DNA from: Flavobacteriales bacterium
GTDB lineage: Bacteria; Bacteroidota; Bacteroidia; Flavobacteriales_F; PHOS-HE28
Direction of reading: 5' to 3'
Assembly (NCBI GenBank): GCA_016702645.1
Contig: JADJDP010000017.1
Location: 1 to 64,000, forward strand
Length of the DNA: 64,000 nt
The position numbers were made by a program, and so were the translations under genes. The notes under the pieces were generated by a model. It did no database searches. It saw nothing but the letters and a program-made list of their open reading frames with translations, and had not been told where the DNA came from. Shown one piece after another: positions 27,375 through 34,587 of the stretch. Numbering within the stretch: position 1 is the first letter of the stretch; the number at the start of each line of letters is the position of its first letter.

Positions 27375-28396
27375 GCGGGATGAGCGGCGATGAACGCCGG
27401 TAGCAACGAACGGAAACGGGCGACCGCGTCCTTCAGCGACTCTTTGCTCTGTCCACCTGCGGCATTCCGGTGACCGCCTCCGTTGAAATGCTCGTTCACG
27501 AAGCGGTCGACAGCCAGGTCGCCCTTGCTGCGCAAACTCACTTTCACCATGTCCGGTCGCTCCATGAAAAAGGCCGCCAGCCGGATCCCCCGAATGGAAA
27601 GCCCATAATTGACAAAGCCTTCGGTATCTCCCGCTTGGAAACTGAACCGCTTCAGGTCGGCCAAACTGAGCGCAATGATGGCGGTGTCCAGTTCAGGATG
27701 CACTTCCATACGCTCGTTCAAGGTGAAGCCGAGCAATTTCAAACGGCTCTCCCGGTTGTCGTCCATGATGGACTCGTGCACTTGCGTGATGCGCACGCCG
27801 CGATCCATGAGATCGGCAGCCACACGCATCGTGTGGGAGGTTGTACTGCCGAAACGGAACGAGCCACTATCGGTAACAATGCCGGTATAGAGGCAGGTTG
27901 CAGCGTTCGCCCCGATGTGTTCACCAAGCCCCAGCGCATGCACGATGTCCACCACCATCTGGCTCGTGGCGCATGCCTCCGTATCGCTGAAGGTGATCCT
28001 TGCAAGAGGGTCCGGGTCCTGATGGTGATCGATGAGCACCCTCAAGGGGGCGTCCTTCACCGCTTGCTCCAGACCTCCCACACGGTCGGTCCGGTTGAAA
28101 TCCAAGCAGAAGAGCACCTCGCTGTTGCGAATGACCGACAGCGCTTCCTCTCCCTTGCGATCGAAGGCAATACACTCCGTGTAGCCGGGCAACCACTGCA
28201 GGAAGGATGGAGGTGTATTGGGCAGCAACACCCGCGCATCATGTCCTGCGGCCCGCAAGACATGGAGAAGGCCAAGGCTCGAACCCACCGCATCGCCATC
28301 CGGGTTGTAGTGGGTAACGATGGCGCATCGCTTGGGCGAAGCGAGCAGGTCTCTCAACGCAGCTATGGCTTCGGCAGGGGCCGATGGAGAAAGCAT
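27371..28396 (-). CDS. DHH phosphoesterase, NrnA-type nanoRNase/pAp phosphatase
   Basis: 341 residues. DHH motif set: THYNPDGDAVGSSLGL, CLDFNRTDRVG, VLIDHHQDPD, TGIVTDSGSFRF, and the DHHA1 Gly-rich FNGGGHRNAAGG near the C-terminus. Degrades short oligoribonucleotides and 3'-phosphoadenosine 5'-phosphate. The ATG at 28396 sits in the 3' arm of a 10-bp perfect hairpin (28395-28420); an alternative in-frame ATG at 28420 lies at the other arm. Heads an operon with the two FKBP lipoproteins and the DUF5723 protein. Confidence 0.9.
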   Translation of the reverse strand: MLSPSAPAEAIAALRDLLASPKRCAIVTHYNPDGDAVGSSLGLLHVLRAAGHDARVLLPNTPPSFLQWLPGYTECIAFDRKGEEALSVIRNSEVLFCLDFNRTDRVGGLEQAVKDAPLRVLIDHHQDPDPLARITFSDTEACATSQMVVDIVHALGLGEHIGANAATCLYTGIVTDSGSFRFGSTTSHTMRVAADLMDRGVRITQVHESIMDDNRESRLKLLGFTLNERMEVHPELDTAIIALSLADLKRFSFQAGDTEGFVNYGLSIRGIRLAAFFMERPDMVKVSLRSKGDLAVDRFVNEHFNGGGHRNAAGGQSKESLKDAVARFRSLLPAFIAAHPA

Positions 28397-28420
28397 GGGG
28401 CGGCAAGTTAGCCGCCCCAT
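28395..28420 (-). terminator. Perfect hairpin over the nrnA start, possible terminator of the preceding gene
   Basis: ATGGGGCGGC and GCCGCCCCAT pair perfectly around a six-base loop, 20 bases after the stop of the 28441-28974 gene. No T run follows, and it includes the nrnA start codon. Confidence 0.5.
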
Positions 28421-28440
28421 CGCAGTGCTTGTATGTCGGA

Positions 28441-28974
28441 TCAGAAGCCCAAGCCCGGTGTGGGCATGTGCTCGATCAGGATGCCCACGCAACCGATATC
28501 CTCATCGGCGTGGCGGCCTTTGCGTTCAGCTGCACCCGGGGCGTTCACCTCCACGGCGATACGTTTGGTAGCGGTACAGGAGAACTCGATCTCCTGGAGC
28601 ATGTCGTGCTCGGTGTTGTCCCACAATACCTTCTCCACTTCCACGAACTCCTTTTTCGAGGGGTCCCCTCCTTCCTTCGGTACACGCACCTTCTCGACCA
28701 AGCGGATGGCGAGCGCCTCACCGAGGATCTTCTCGTCGTGGCAAACACTGATCCGGTAGTCCTGCGAGCGGTAAACGATGATGTTGAGTTCGGTCTCCTC
28801 ACCAACCTTCACCGCAGCACTGCGACTTTGGCCGTTCACGCTGAAGCGGCTGTCGCCGGCGCGGTCACAGTTGAACTTGTGGTATTCGGGGCACTCGCTC
28901 TGGGCAAGCGAAGCCGGCACAAGGGCCAAGACGAGCAAGGCGGTGGCGAGCAGTTGTTCGGTCATGCGGGTCAT
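28441..28974 (-). CDS. Hypothetical secreted protein
   Basis: About 177 residues from MTRMTEQLLATALL (28974), with a signal peptide ending PASLAQS. SECPEYHKFNCDRAGDSRFS and FSCTATKRIAVEVNAPG suggest a small beta-rich periplasmic domain with several Cys. No family recognised. The start overlaps the stop of the upstream lipoprotein gene (ATGA), so the two are a coupled pair. Both are probably parts of one envelope function, which remains unknown. Confidence 0.6.
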   Translation of the reverse strand: MTRMTEQLLATALLVLALVPASLAQSECPEYHKFNCDRAGDSRFSVNGQSRSAAVKVGEETELNIIVYRSQDYRISVCHDEKILGEALAIRLVEKVRVPKEGGDPSKKEFVEVEKVLWDNTEHDMLQEIEFSCTATKRIAVEVNAPGAAERKGRHADEDIGCVGILIEHMPTPGLGF

Positions 28975-29873
28975 GGCGCTGTTCTTTCGTTCTGGTCCTC
29001 TGGTTTCGTCCATTCAGTGCGCAGGCGATCCACGGCCTGCATCAGTTCGGCGTATTTGGCATCTGTCATCTCCACGCTCACATCGTCACCAAGAACCATG
29101 CGGCCGCTGGCCGAAGCGCCTTGGTGGGCAGAACGCGTGACGTTCAATTGATCGTAGATGTCACGCAGAACGAGCAACTCGGTGTAGATCCCGGAGACGT
29201 TCGGATCGTCCTTGAAGCTCTCCATCATGCTGATGAGGTGCTCCAAGGTGACTTTTTGCTCCCCCACGCGCACCATCAGTTGCTCGTTCTTGCCGAATGC
29301 CTCTATCTGGCGGATCACCAAGTGCATGCTCTCCAGCCAGCCACCGGCCAGCACCATGGTGAGCACAGGACCCATCTTCTCCGATTGCATCTTTTCGTAA
29401 GCACGTTGGTAAGCATCGTTGCTGATGACCTCCAGGGAATCCCCGCGGGTGAGATTGCTCTCCAAGCGAACAAAATCCGCATCGGTGAAGGCCGAGTTGA
29501 TACCCAAGGCATCGGCGAGCTTCTTCGTAGTAAGATAGTAACGTGCCACTTCAACGTTCAGTTTGAAGCTGCTGGCATAGACCAGGTCGGTGGCGTACAC
29601 GCCGAAATTCACAGCGCGTCCCTTCAATGTCACGTACCGGTCCACATTGCTCGCAGGGTTCAGCATGCGCTTGTGCCCTTCGCCGGCCATCTGTTTCACC
29701 AAGCCGAACAGTTCGTTCGGAGTAGGCATCTGGTAAAGCGACGCCACACTGGCTTCTTCGCCGCCGATGACCAGATCATCGGTGGTGGGCTGGTTGGTCG
29801 TTTCCTCCGGGCCACCGCCACATGCGGTAAGGAGACCCAAGGCGAGCAAGGGGATCGAAAAACGTGGGGACAT
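28971..29873 (-). CDS. Hypothetical lipoprotein
   Basis: About 300 residues from MSPRFSIPLLALG with lipobox LLTACG. The mature part is mainly helical: LYQMPTPNELFGLVKQMAGE, LNVEVARYYLTTKKLADALG, VEMTDAKYAELMQAVDRLR. The PTPNELF and YLTTKKLADALG segments are found in Bacteroidota lipoproteins of unknown function, from memory. Longer in-frame openings upstream lack a signal sequence next to the start. Divergent from ndk, coupled to the small secreted gene downstream. Confidence 0.65.
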   Translation of the reverse strand: MSPRFSIPLLALGLLTACGGGPEETTNQPTTDDLVIGGEEASVASLYQMPTPNELFGLVKQMAGEGHKRMLNPASNVDRYVTLKGRAVNFGVYATDLVYASSFKLNVEVARYYLTTKKLADALGINSAFTDADFVRLESNLTRGDSLEVISNDAYQRAYEKMQSEKMGPVLTMVLAGGWLESMHLVIRQIEAFGKNEQLMVRVGEQKVTLEHLISMMESFKDDPNVSGIYTELLVLRDIYDQLNVTRSAHQGASASGRMVLGDDVSVEMTDAKYAELMQAVDRLRTEWTKPEDQNERTAP

Positions 29874-29961
29874 GAGGCGCACGGATTGGTGGTCCGCCAG
29901 CACTGCCAGCGGTTGCACGAAGGAAGGAGTGTGCACAGAGCGCGCTTTGCCACGAGCCGAT

Positions 29962-29969
29962 TACTTTTG
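29962..29969 (+). promoter_or_regulatory. Candidate -7 promoter element for ndk (TACTTTTG)
   Basis: Exact TAnnTTTG match, 24 bases before the ndk start. Confidence 0.6.
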
Positions 29970-29992
29970 CGCCGCTTTTTCAACAACACACT

Positions 29993-30412
29993 ATGGCTGG
30001 TAACAGGACTTTCACGATGATCAAGCCCGAGGCGGTCGCCGCCGGGAACATGGGCAAGATCATCGACATGATCATCGGCAGCGGCTTCCGCATCGTGGCG
30101 CTCAAGTACACACGCCTCTCCCACGGGGAGGCGGGCACGTTTTACGAGGTACACAAGGAGCGCCCGTTCTATGGCGAACTCGTGGACTACATGGCGAGCG
30201 GCCCCATCGTCGCAGCGATCCTGGAGAAGGACAACGCGATGGAGGACTTCCGCAAGCTGATCGGTGCCACCGACCCGGCCCAAGCCGCGGAGGGTACCAT
30301 CCGCAAGGCCTTTGCCGAAAGCAAGGCCAAGAACGCGGTACATGGTAGCGATAGCGACGAGAACGCCGCCATCGAGAGCGAGTACTTCTTCAGCGGAAGG
30401 GAGCGGTTCTGA
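29993..30412 (+). CDS. ndk: Nucleoside diphosphate kinase
   Basis: 139 residues, full length. Transfers the gamma phosphate between nucleotides through a phospho-His; the active-site segment NAVHGSDS is at residues 114-121. TFTMIKPEAV at the start and RPFYGELVDYMASGP are family blocks. Monocistronic: own promoter at 29962; converges with the DUF721 gene 3 bases away. Confidence 0.97.
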   Translation: MAGNRTFTMIKPEAVAAGNMGKIIDMIIGSGFRIVALKYTRLSHGEAGTFYEVHKERPFYGELVDYMASGPIVAAILEKDNAMEDFRKLIGATDPAQAAEGTIRKAFAESKAKNAVHGSDSDENAAIESEYFFSGRERF

Positions 30413-30415
30413 TCT

Positions 30416-30718
30416 TCAGAGCAATACGATCTCCTTCACGACCTCCCGTCCAACGCGGCGGTTGAGCACCTCTTTGAGGGTGTCTCGCATGTAGGTGAGT
30501 TCCTGCCGGAGGGGGGCCGAATCCACGCGTACCGTGAGTTTTCCGCGACGCAGCGTGATGCCCATGGTATGCTTGGCGATCATACCACCCACCACCTCGT
30601 CCCACCAAGAGGCGATGTCCAATTGGTCCATCTTCTCCCGCATGCCACCTGCGTCGATCAGGTGTGCGATGGCTTCACCCAGCGACTGTTCGTTCCTTCT
30701 TTTCACGGGCGATGCCAT
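30416..30718 (-). CDS. DUF721 (DciA-like) protein
   Basis: About 100 residues. The body DIASWWDEVVGGMIAKHTMG, then KLTVRVDSAPLRQELTYM, is the DUF721 signature. In many bacteria DciA, a DUF721 protein, helps load the replicative helicase, so the overlap (44 bases) with recF and the dnaA gene on the same replicon region fit a replication role. The start MASPVKRRNEQ at 30718 is inferred; upstream in-frame codons lie within recF. Confidence 0.8.
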   Translation of the reverse strand: MASPVKRRNEQSLGEAIAHLIDAGGMREKMDQLDIASWWDEVVGGMIAKHTMGITLRRGKLTVRVDSAPLRQELTYMRDTLKEVLNRRVGREVVKEIVLL

Positions 30719-31808
30719 GGTGATCGAGGTGGAAAAAGCGTGTGTCCAGGTCCAATCCATCCAGCGCGGCGTGCAAGCGGGCAGCATCGGTATCGGTGAT
30801 GAGCACTTGCCCGAAGCGATGTCCGCTCAATAGTTGGAGCAAATGGCGCATGCGCTGCGGATCGATCTTGTCGAAAATGTCATCGAGCAACAGCACCGGT
30901 TTCCAACCGGTCCGGTGGGCGGTCAACTCGAACTGGGCCAGCTTCAGCGCGATCAAATAGGTCTTCTGCTGTCCCTGTGATCCAAAGCGCTTAAGTGGCT
31001 GTCCATCAATGGTGAAGAGCAGGTCGTCCTTGTGAACGCCCGTGGTCGTGTAATGGGCAGCGCGATCGCGATCCCAAGCACGACCGAGCAGTTCACCCAT
31101 GGGCACTTCCGCGAGCGGCGATCGGTATTCCAATGCAACCGATTCAGGACCAGAGCTGATCCCGGCATAGTGTTCCACCAACAACGGGGTGAGTTCGCCC
31201 ATGAAGGCCGCACGCGTGGCATGTATCGCCGTGCCAAAAGTCACCAGCTGCTCATCCCACGGTTCGAACGAGGAACGGGTGACGCCCCCGTGTTCCGCCA
31301 TCTGCTTGAGCAGTGCGTTCCGTTGGGCCAGCGTCCGGTTGTAGCGGATCAACGCCTCCAAGTACGTCTTGTCGAACTGGGCGATGAGGCCATCGAGGAA
31401 CCGGCGACGGATCTCGCTACCGTCCAGCACGAGCTGGCCATCGTACGGCGTTATCATCACCACCGGATAGCGGCCCACGTGGTCGGCCAACCGGTCGTAC
31501 TCCTTGCGGTTGCGGCTGAGGATCTTGCGCTGCCCCTTCCGAACGCAGCATAGTATGGTGTCCTCACCCTCTTCGGTGTGCATGCGGCCCTGCACCATGA
31601 AGAGTTCCTCGCCATGCAGGATATTATGCATGTCCAAGGGGTCGAAATAGCTCTTGCCCAACGCCAGGTAGTGCACGGCATCGAGCAAATTGGTCTTGCC
31701 GGTGCCATTGGGCCCCGTGAAGCAGTTCACCTCCGGACCGAGTTCCAACTTCACCTCGCGGTGGTTGCGGAAATGCAGGAGATCGAGCCCGGCGAGGTGG
31801 AAACCCAT
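30675..31808 (-). CDS. recF: DNA replication and repair protein RecF
   Basis: About 377 residues from MGFHLAGLDLLHFRNHREV. SMC-like ATPase that loads RecA on gaps. Walker A GPNGTGKTNLLDA at residues 31-43, LSRNRKEY and the signature LKRFGSQGQQKTYLIALKLAQ region (C-loop), Walker B LLLDDIFDKIDPQR. The start at 31808 is chosen because the Walker A motif then sits at the usual distance; the frame is open further upstream without family similarity. Followed by the overlapping DUF721 gene. Confidence 0.95.
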   Translation of the reverse strand: MGFHLAGLDLLHFRNHREVKLELGPEVNCFTGPNGTGKTNLLDAVHYLALGKSYFDPLDMHNILHGEELFMVQGRMHTEEGEDTILCCVRKGQRKILSRNRKEYDRLADHVGRYPVVMITPYDGQLVLDGSEIRRRFLDGLIAQFDKTYLEALIRYNRTLAQRNALLKQMAEHGGVTRSSFEPWDEQLVTFGTAIHATRAAFMGELTPLLVEHYAGISSGPESVALEYRSPLAEVPMGELLGRAWDRDRAAHYTTTGVHKDDLLFTIDGQPLKRFGSQGQQKTYLIALKLAQFELTAHRTGWKPVLLLDDIFDKIDPQRMRHLLQLLSGHRFGQVLITDTDAARLHAALDGLDLDTRFFHLDHHGIAREKKERTVAG

Positions 31809-31964
31809 AGCGGGTGCAAAGTACGCCGGTGCCTTGGGGCAAGAGGTCTCCACCGCTTCGGAGGTAGACCGATCACCGAGCCTTGGTGGTATGCCTTTGA
31901 ACCTGACCAACCACCATGCTTTCCCCCACGATCGTACCGTACTTCCGTAAGTCCCTCGGAATCC

Positions 31965-31972
31965 TACATTTG
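31965..31972 (+). promoter_or_regulatory. Candidate -7 promoter element (TACATTTG)
   Basis: Exact TAnnTTTG match, 40 bases before the TPR protein gene at 32012. Confidence 0.6.
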
Positions 31973-32011
31973 CGGCCCGGAAAAGGTCCGCAGCGACCGA
32001 TCCTGTAACGC

Positions 32012-32698
32012 ATGAGCAAGAAGCACGAGGCCCCACAGCAGGGCGACCTGGACCTGGGCGTGGTGTACACCCGCACCGAATTGTTCCTGGACAAGTACAA
32101 GAAGCAGATCACCTACGGCGCCGTCGGAGTGCTCCTTGTGGTGGGTGGCATTTTGGGCTACAAGAAATTCGTGAGCGAACCGAAAGCGACCGAAGCCGCC
32201 GAGCTGATCTGGAAGGCCGAGTACTACTTCGGTATCGATTCCCTTGACAAGGCCATGAACGGCGACGACCAGTGGCCGGGCTTCATCAGCATTGCCGCTG
32301 ATTTCGGAAGCACACCCAGTGGCGAACTCGCCAACTACTACCTCGGTGCCATCTACATGCAGAAGGGCGACTTCGAAGCCGCCCTCACCCATTACAAAGA
32401 GGCGGACCTGGGCGATGACATCCTCCGCACCATGGCTGTGGGCAATCAAGGCGATGCACTGGTGGAACTCGGTCGCACCGATGAAGCCGCAAAGCAGTTC
32501 GAAAAAGCAGCCAGCATGGTGAAGAACGACTTCACCACACCGATGTTCTTGATGAAAGCAGGCATCGTTCACCAGCAGACAGGCAACTGGAAGGACGCCG
32601 CACGTGCGTTCAAGCGCATTGCCGATGAATTCCCCACGAGCAGCGAAGCGAGCCAGGCGCGCAAGTACGCCGGGCATGCCGAAGCCATGGGTGGCTAG
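32012..32698 (+). CDS. Membrane-anchored tetratricopeptide protein (YfgM-like)
   Basis: 228 residues. No cleavable signal: a single membrane segment (YGAVGVLLVVGGILGYKKF, residues 35-53) follows a short cytosolic stretch, giving an N-in/C-out topology. TPR-like helices follow (ELANYYLGAIYMQKGDFEAA, AVGNQGDALVELGRTDEAAK, IVHQQTGNWKDAARAFKRIA). This arrangement resembles YfgM-type ancillary factors of the Sec translocon, but similarity is generic. Located 6 bases ahead of ribH. Confidence 0.78.
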   Translation: MSKKHEAPQQGDLDLGVVYTRTELFLDKYKKQITYGAVGVLLVVGGILGYKKFVSEPKATEAAELIWKAEYYFGIDSLDKAMNGDDQWPGFISIAADFGSTPSGELANYYLGAIYMQKGDFEAALTHYKEADLGDDILRTMAVGNQGDALVELGRTDEAAKQFEKAASMVKNDFTTPMFLMKAGIVHQQTGNWKDAARAFKRIADEFPTSSEASQARKYAGHAEAMGG

Positions 32699-32704
32699 AT
32701 CGCC

Positions 32705-33227
32705 ATGTCCACTGCGGACCATAACCTATCGCATTACGACCCGACCGGCGTCCCTAGTGGCGCCGGTCGTCGTTTTGCCTTGGTGGTGAGCGAGTGGAAC
32801 CAGGAGATCACGGACGCTTTGCGCCGGGGTGCGCATGAGACCTTGCTGAAGCACGGCGTGGCCGAGGTCGATATCGTTGAACGCTGGGTACCGGGTAGCT
32901 TCGAGTTGGCGGCGGGTGCCCAGTTCATGCTAGAGCGCGTACACGCCAGCGTATCCTCGCGTGCGCAGGGATGGACCTTTTCATGCCATCATTTGTTTGG
33001 GCAGCATCGTGCGTGGTGAAACTCCGCACTTCGACTACGTATGCCAGGGCACCACGCAAGGCATCATGGATGTTGGCCTGAAGTTCAGCGTGCCCGTGAT
33101 CTTCGGAGTGCTCACCGACGATAGCATGGAGCAAGCCCGCGATCGCAGCGGAGGCAAGCACGGCAACAAAGGCGTGGACTGCGCGGTGGCTGCGTTGAAG
33201 ATGGTCGCGCTGAAGGCGGGCGGCTGA
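32705..33227 (+). CDS. ribH: 6,7-dimethyl-8-ribityllumazine synthase, frameshifted
   Basis: Penultimate enzyme of riboflavin synthesis, forming 60-mers or pentamers. RFALVVSEWNQEITDALRRG, VDIVERWVPGSFELAAGAQF, then (second frame) AIICLGSIVRGETPHFDYV, with FSVPVIFGVLTDDSMEQA and the C-terminal NKGVDCAVAALKM are all standard family blocks. A shift between about 32950 and 32980 separates the two halves. Joined length about 174 residues, normal. The downstream gene at 33254 follows by 26 bases. Confidence 0.93.
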
Positions 33228-33253
33228 TCGCAACGATCACCGATCTTCGTTCC

Positions 33254-33910
33254 ATGCGTTCGTTCTGCATCTTTCTCTCACTCTGCGTTGCGCTGGCTTC
33301 CATAGGCCAGGAGAAACCCGCTTTTCTACAAGGGCACCAAGGACCGCGTATCGGGTTCGGTATGGCCACACAGAGCAACGGCCAACTCTTTGGCAACACC
33401 GCCAATCTGCTCCTGGGACCTGTGATCGGCTGGCATTTCGAAGCCCCGCTGCATCCACAGGTGAGCTTGATGCCCGAGATCCTTTGGATGACCAAGGGGT
33501 TCACGGTGCGCAATCCCGCACAGGGCACCCGGGTACGCAGCACGTTCCGGCACTTGGAAGTCCCGATCGGTGTGAAAGTGAGCACGGACAAAGCCGCAGA
33601 CGGTCTGTACCTCCTGCTGGGGCCCAGTTTCAGTTACTTCCTCAACGATCGCTACCAGTACTGACTCAACGGACAGTTGCAGGACGACATCAAGTACAAC
33701 TTGAGCAACAGCGAGAAGCGGTTCCAGGTGAGCGGCATGGTGGGCATGGGAATGGAAGGCGAGCGCTGGTCCTTCGATGTGCGCGCTCAAACGAGCATTA
33801 CACCGTTCGAGCGCCTGCAGCGGGTCCAGAACGTGGTGTACGCGCTTACCGTCGCGTACCGCATTGCGGGAAAGAAGCCGACGGAGAAAGATCCCGAGGA
33901 AGAACGATAG
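33254..33910 (+). CDS. Outer-membrane beta-barrel protein with an in-frame TGA
   Basis: 218 codons. Signal peptide MRSFCIFLSLCVALASIGQE. Strand-rich sequence (GFGMATQSNGQLFGNTANLL, LLGPVIGWHFEAPLHPQ, YLLLGPSFSYFLNDRY) fits an eight-strand PorT/OmpA-like barrel. Codon 137 (33662-33664) is TGA; the same frame continues LNGQLQDDIKYNL and then FQVSGMVGMGMEG to ALTVAYRIAGKKP. The downstream part is clearly the rest of the barrel, so the TGA is either a point mutation/sequencing error (TGG or CGA) or a true nonsense codon. No shift is needed. Barrel proteins of this type are widespread in Bacteroidota; substrate unknown. Confidence 0.75.
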
Positions 33911-33938
33911 TTCGCACCTTGGCGCACACCACGCCACC

Positions 33939-34580
33939 ATGCCCTTCACCACCGCCTCCTCCGCTGCGCGCGTTGCGTTCCGCCGGCACACGTTGCTGAA
34001 GATCTATTTCGTCATCTTCTCGCTGATATGGGCGTGGACCTTCGCCGGCACCACCGACCGCGCCAACTGGATCACCGAGAACGCGCTCACCATCCTTTTC
34101 GTCGGTGGTTTGGCGATCTCGCACCGCAAGTTCAAGTTCAGCGATCTGAGCTACACGCTCATGTTCGTGTACATCCTGCTGCACATCTACGGCGCCATGT
34201 ACACCTATGCCGAGAACCCGCTCGGATACTGGATCCAAGAGGTGTTGAACGGGGAGCGCAACCAGTACGACCGCATCGTACACTTCAGTTTCGGCTTCCT
34301 GCTCGCCTACCCCATGCGCGACTATTTCCTCAACCATTTCCAGTGGCCGCGCTGGGTATGCTGGACGCTGCCGGTGGAGATCACCATGAGCTTCAGTGCG
34401 GCGTACGAGCTGATCGAATGGGCGGTGGCCGATATCTTCTTTCCGGCGCAAGGTGCGGCCTACCTCGGTTCGCAGGGCGATGTGTGGGATGCCCAGAAGG
34501 ACATGGGGTTGGCCTTCAGCGGAGCGGTGCTGGCGATGGTGATCGCGAGCACGGTGAAGCGCACACTGGCGCAACGCTAG
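33939..34580 (+). CDS. DUF2238 (YjdF-like) integral membrane protein
   Basis: 213 residues, six hydrophobic helices. ENALTILFVGGLAISHRKFK, FVYILLHIYGAMYTYAENPL, YDRIVHFSFGFLLAYPMRDY and AAYELIEWAVADIFFPAQGA, with GSQGDVWDAQKDMGLAFSGA near the end, are the DUF2238 blocks. The conserved His, Glu and Asp within membrane helices suggest a chemical or metal-binding role, not established. Followed 7 bases later by the sulfatase-like gene. Confidence 0.88.
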   Translation: MPFTTASSAARVAFRRHTLLKIYFVIFSLIWAWTFAGTTDRANWITENALTILFVGGLAISHRKFKFSDLSYTLMFVYILLHIYGAMYTYAENPLGYWIQEVLNGERNQYDRIVHFSFGFLLAYPMRDYFLNHFQWPRWVCWTLPVEITMSFSAAYELIEWAVADIFFPAQGAAYLGSQGDVWDAQKDMGLAFSGAVLAMVIASTVKRTLAQR

Positions 34581-34587
34581 TCGACGA

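Noticed and set aside
33662..33664. TGA as selenocysteine or a reassigned codon
   Set aside because: No SECIS-like element or selenoprotein family match, and neighbouring genes use TGA as a normal stop (e.g. ligA, ribD, moxR).
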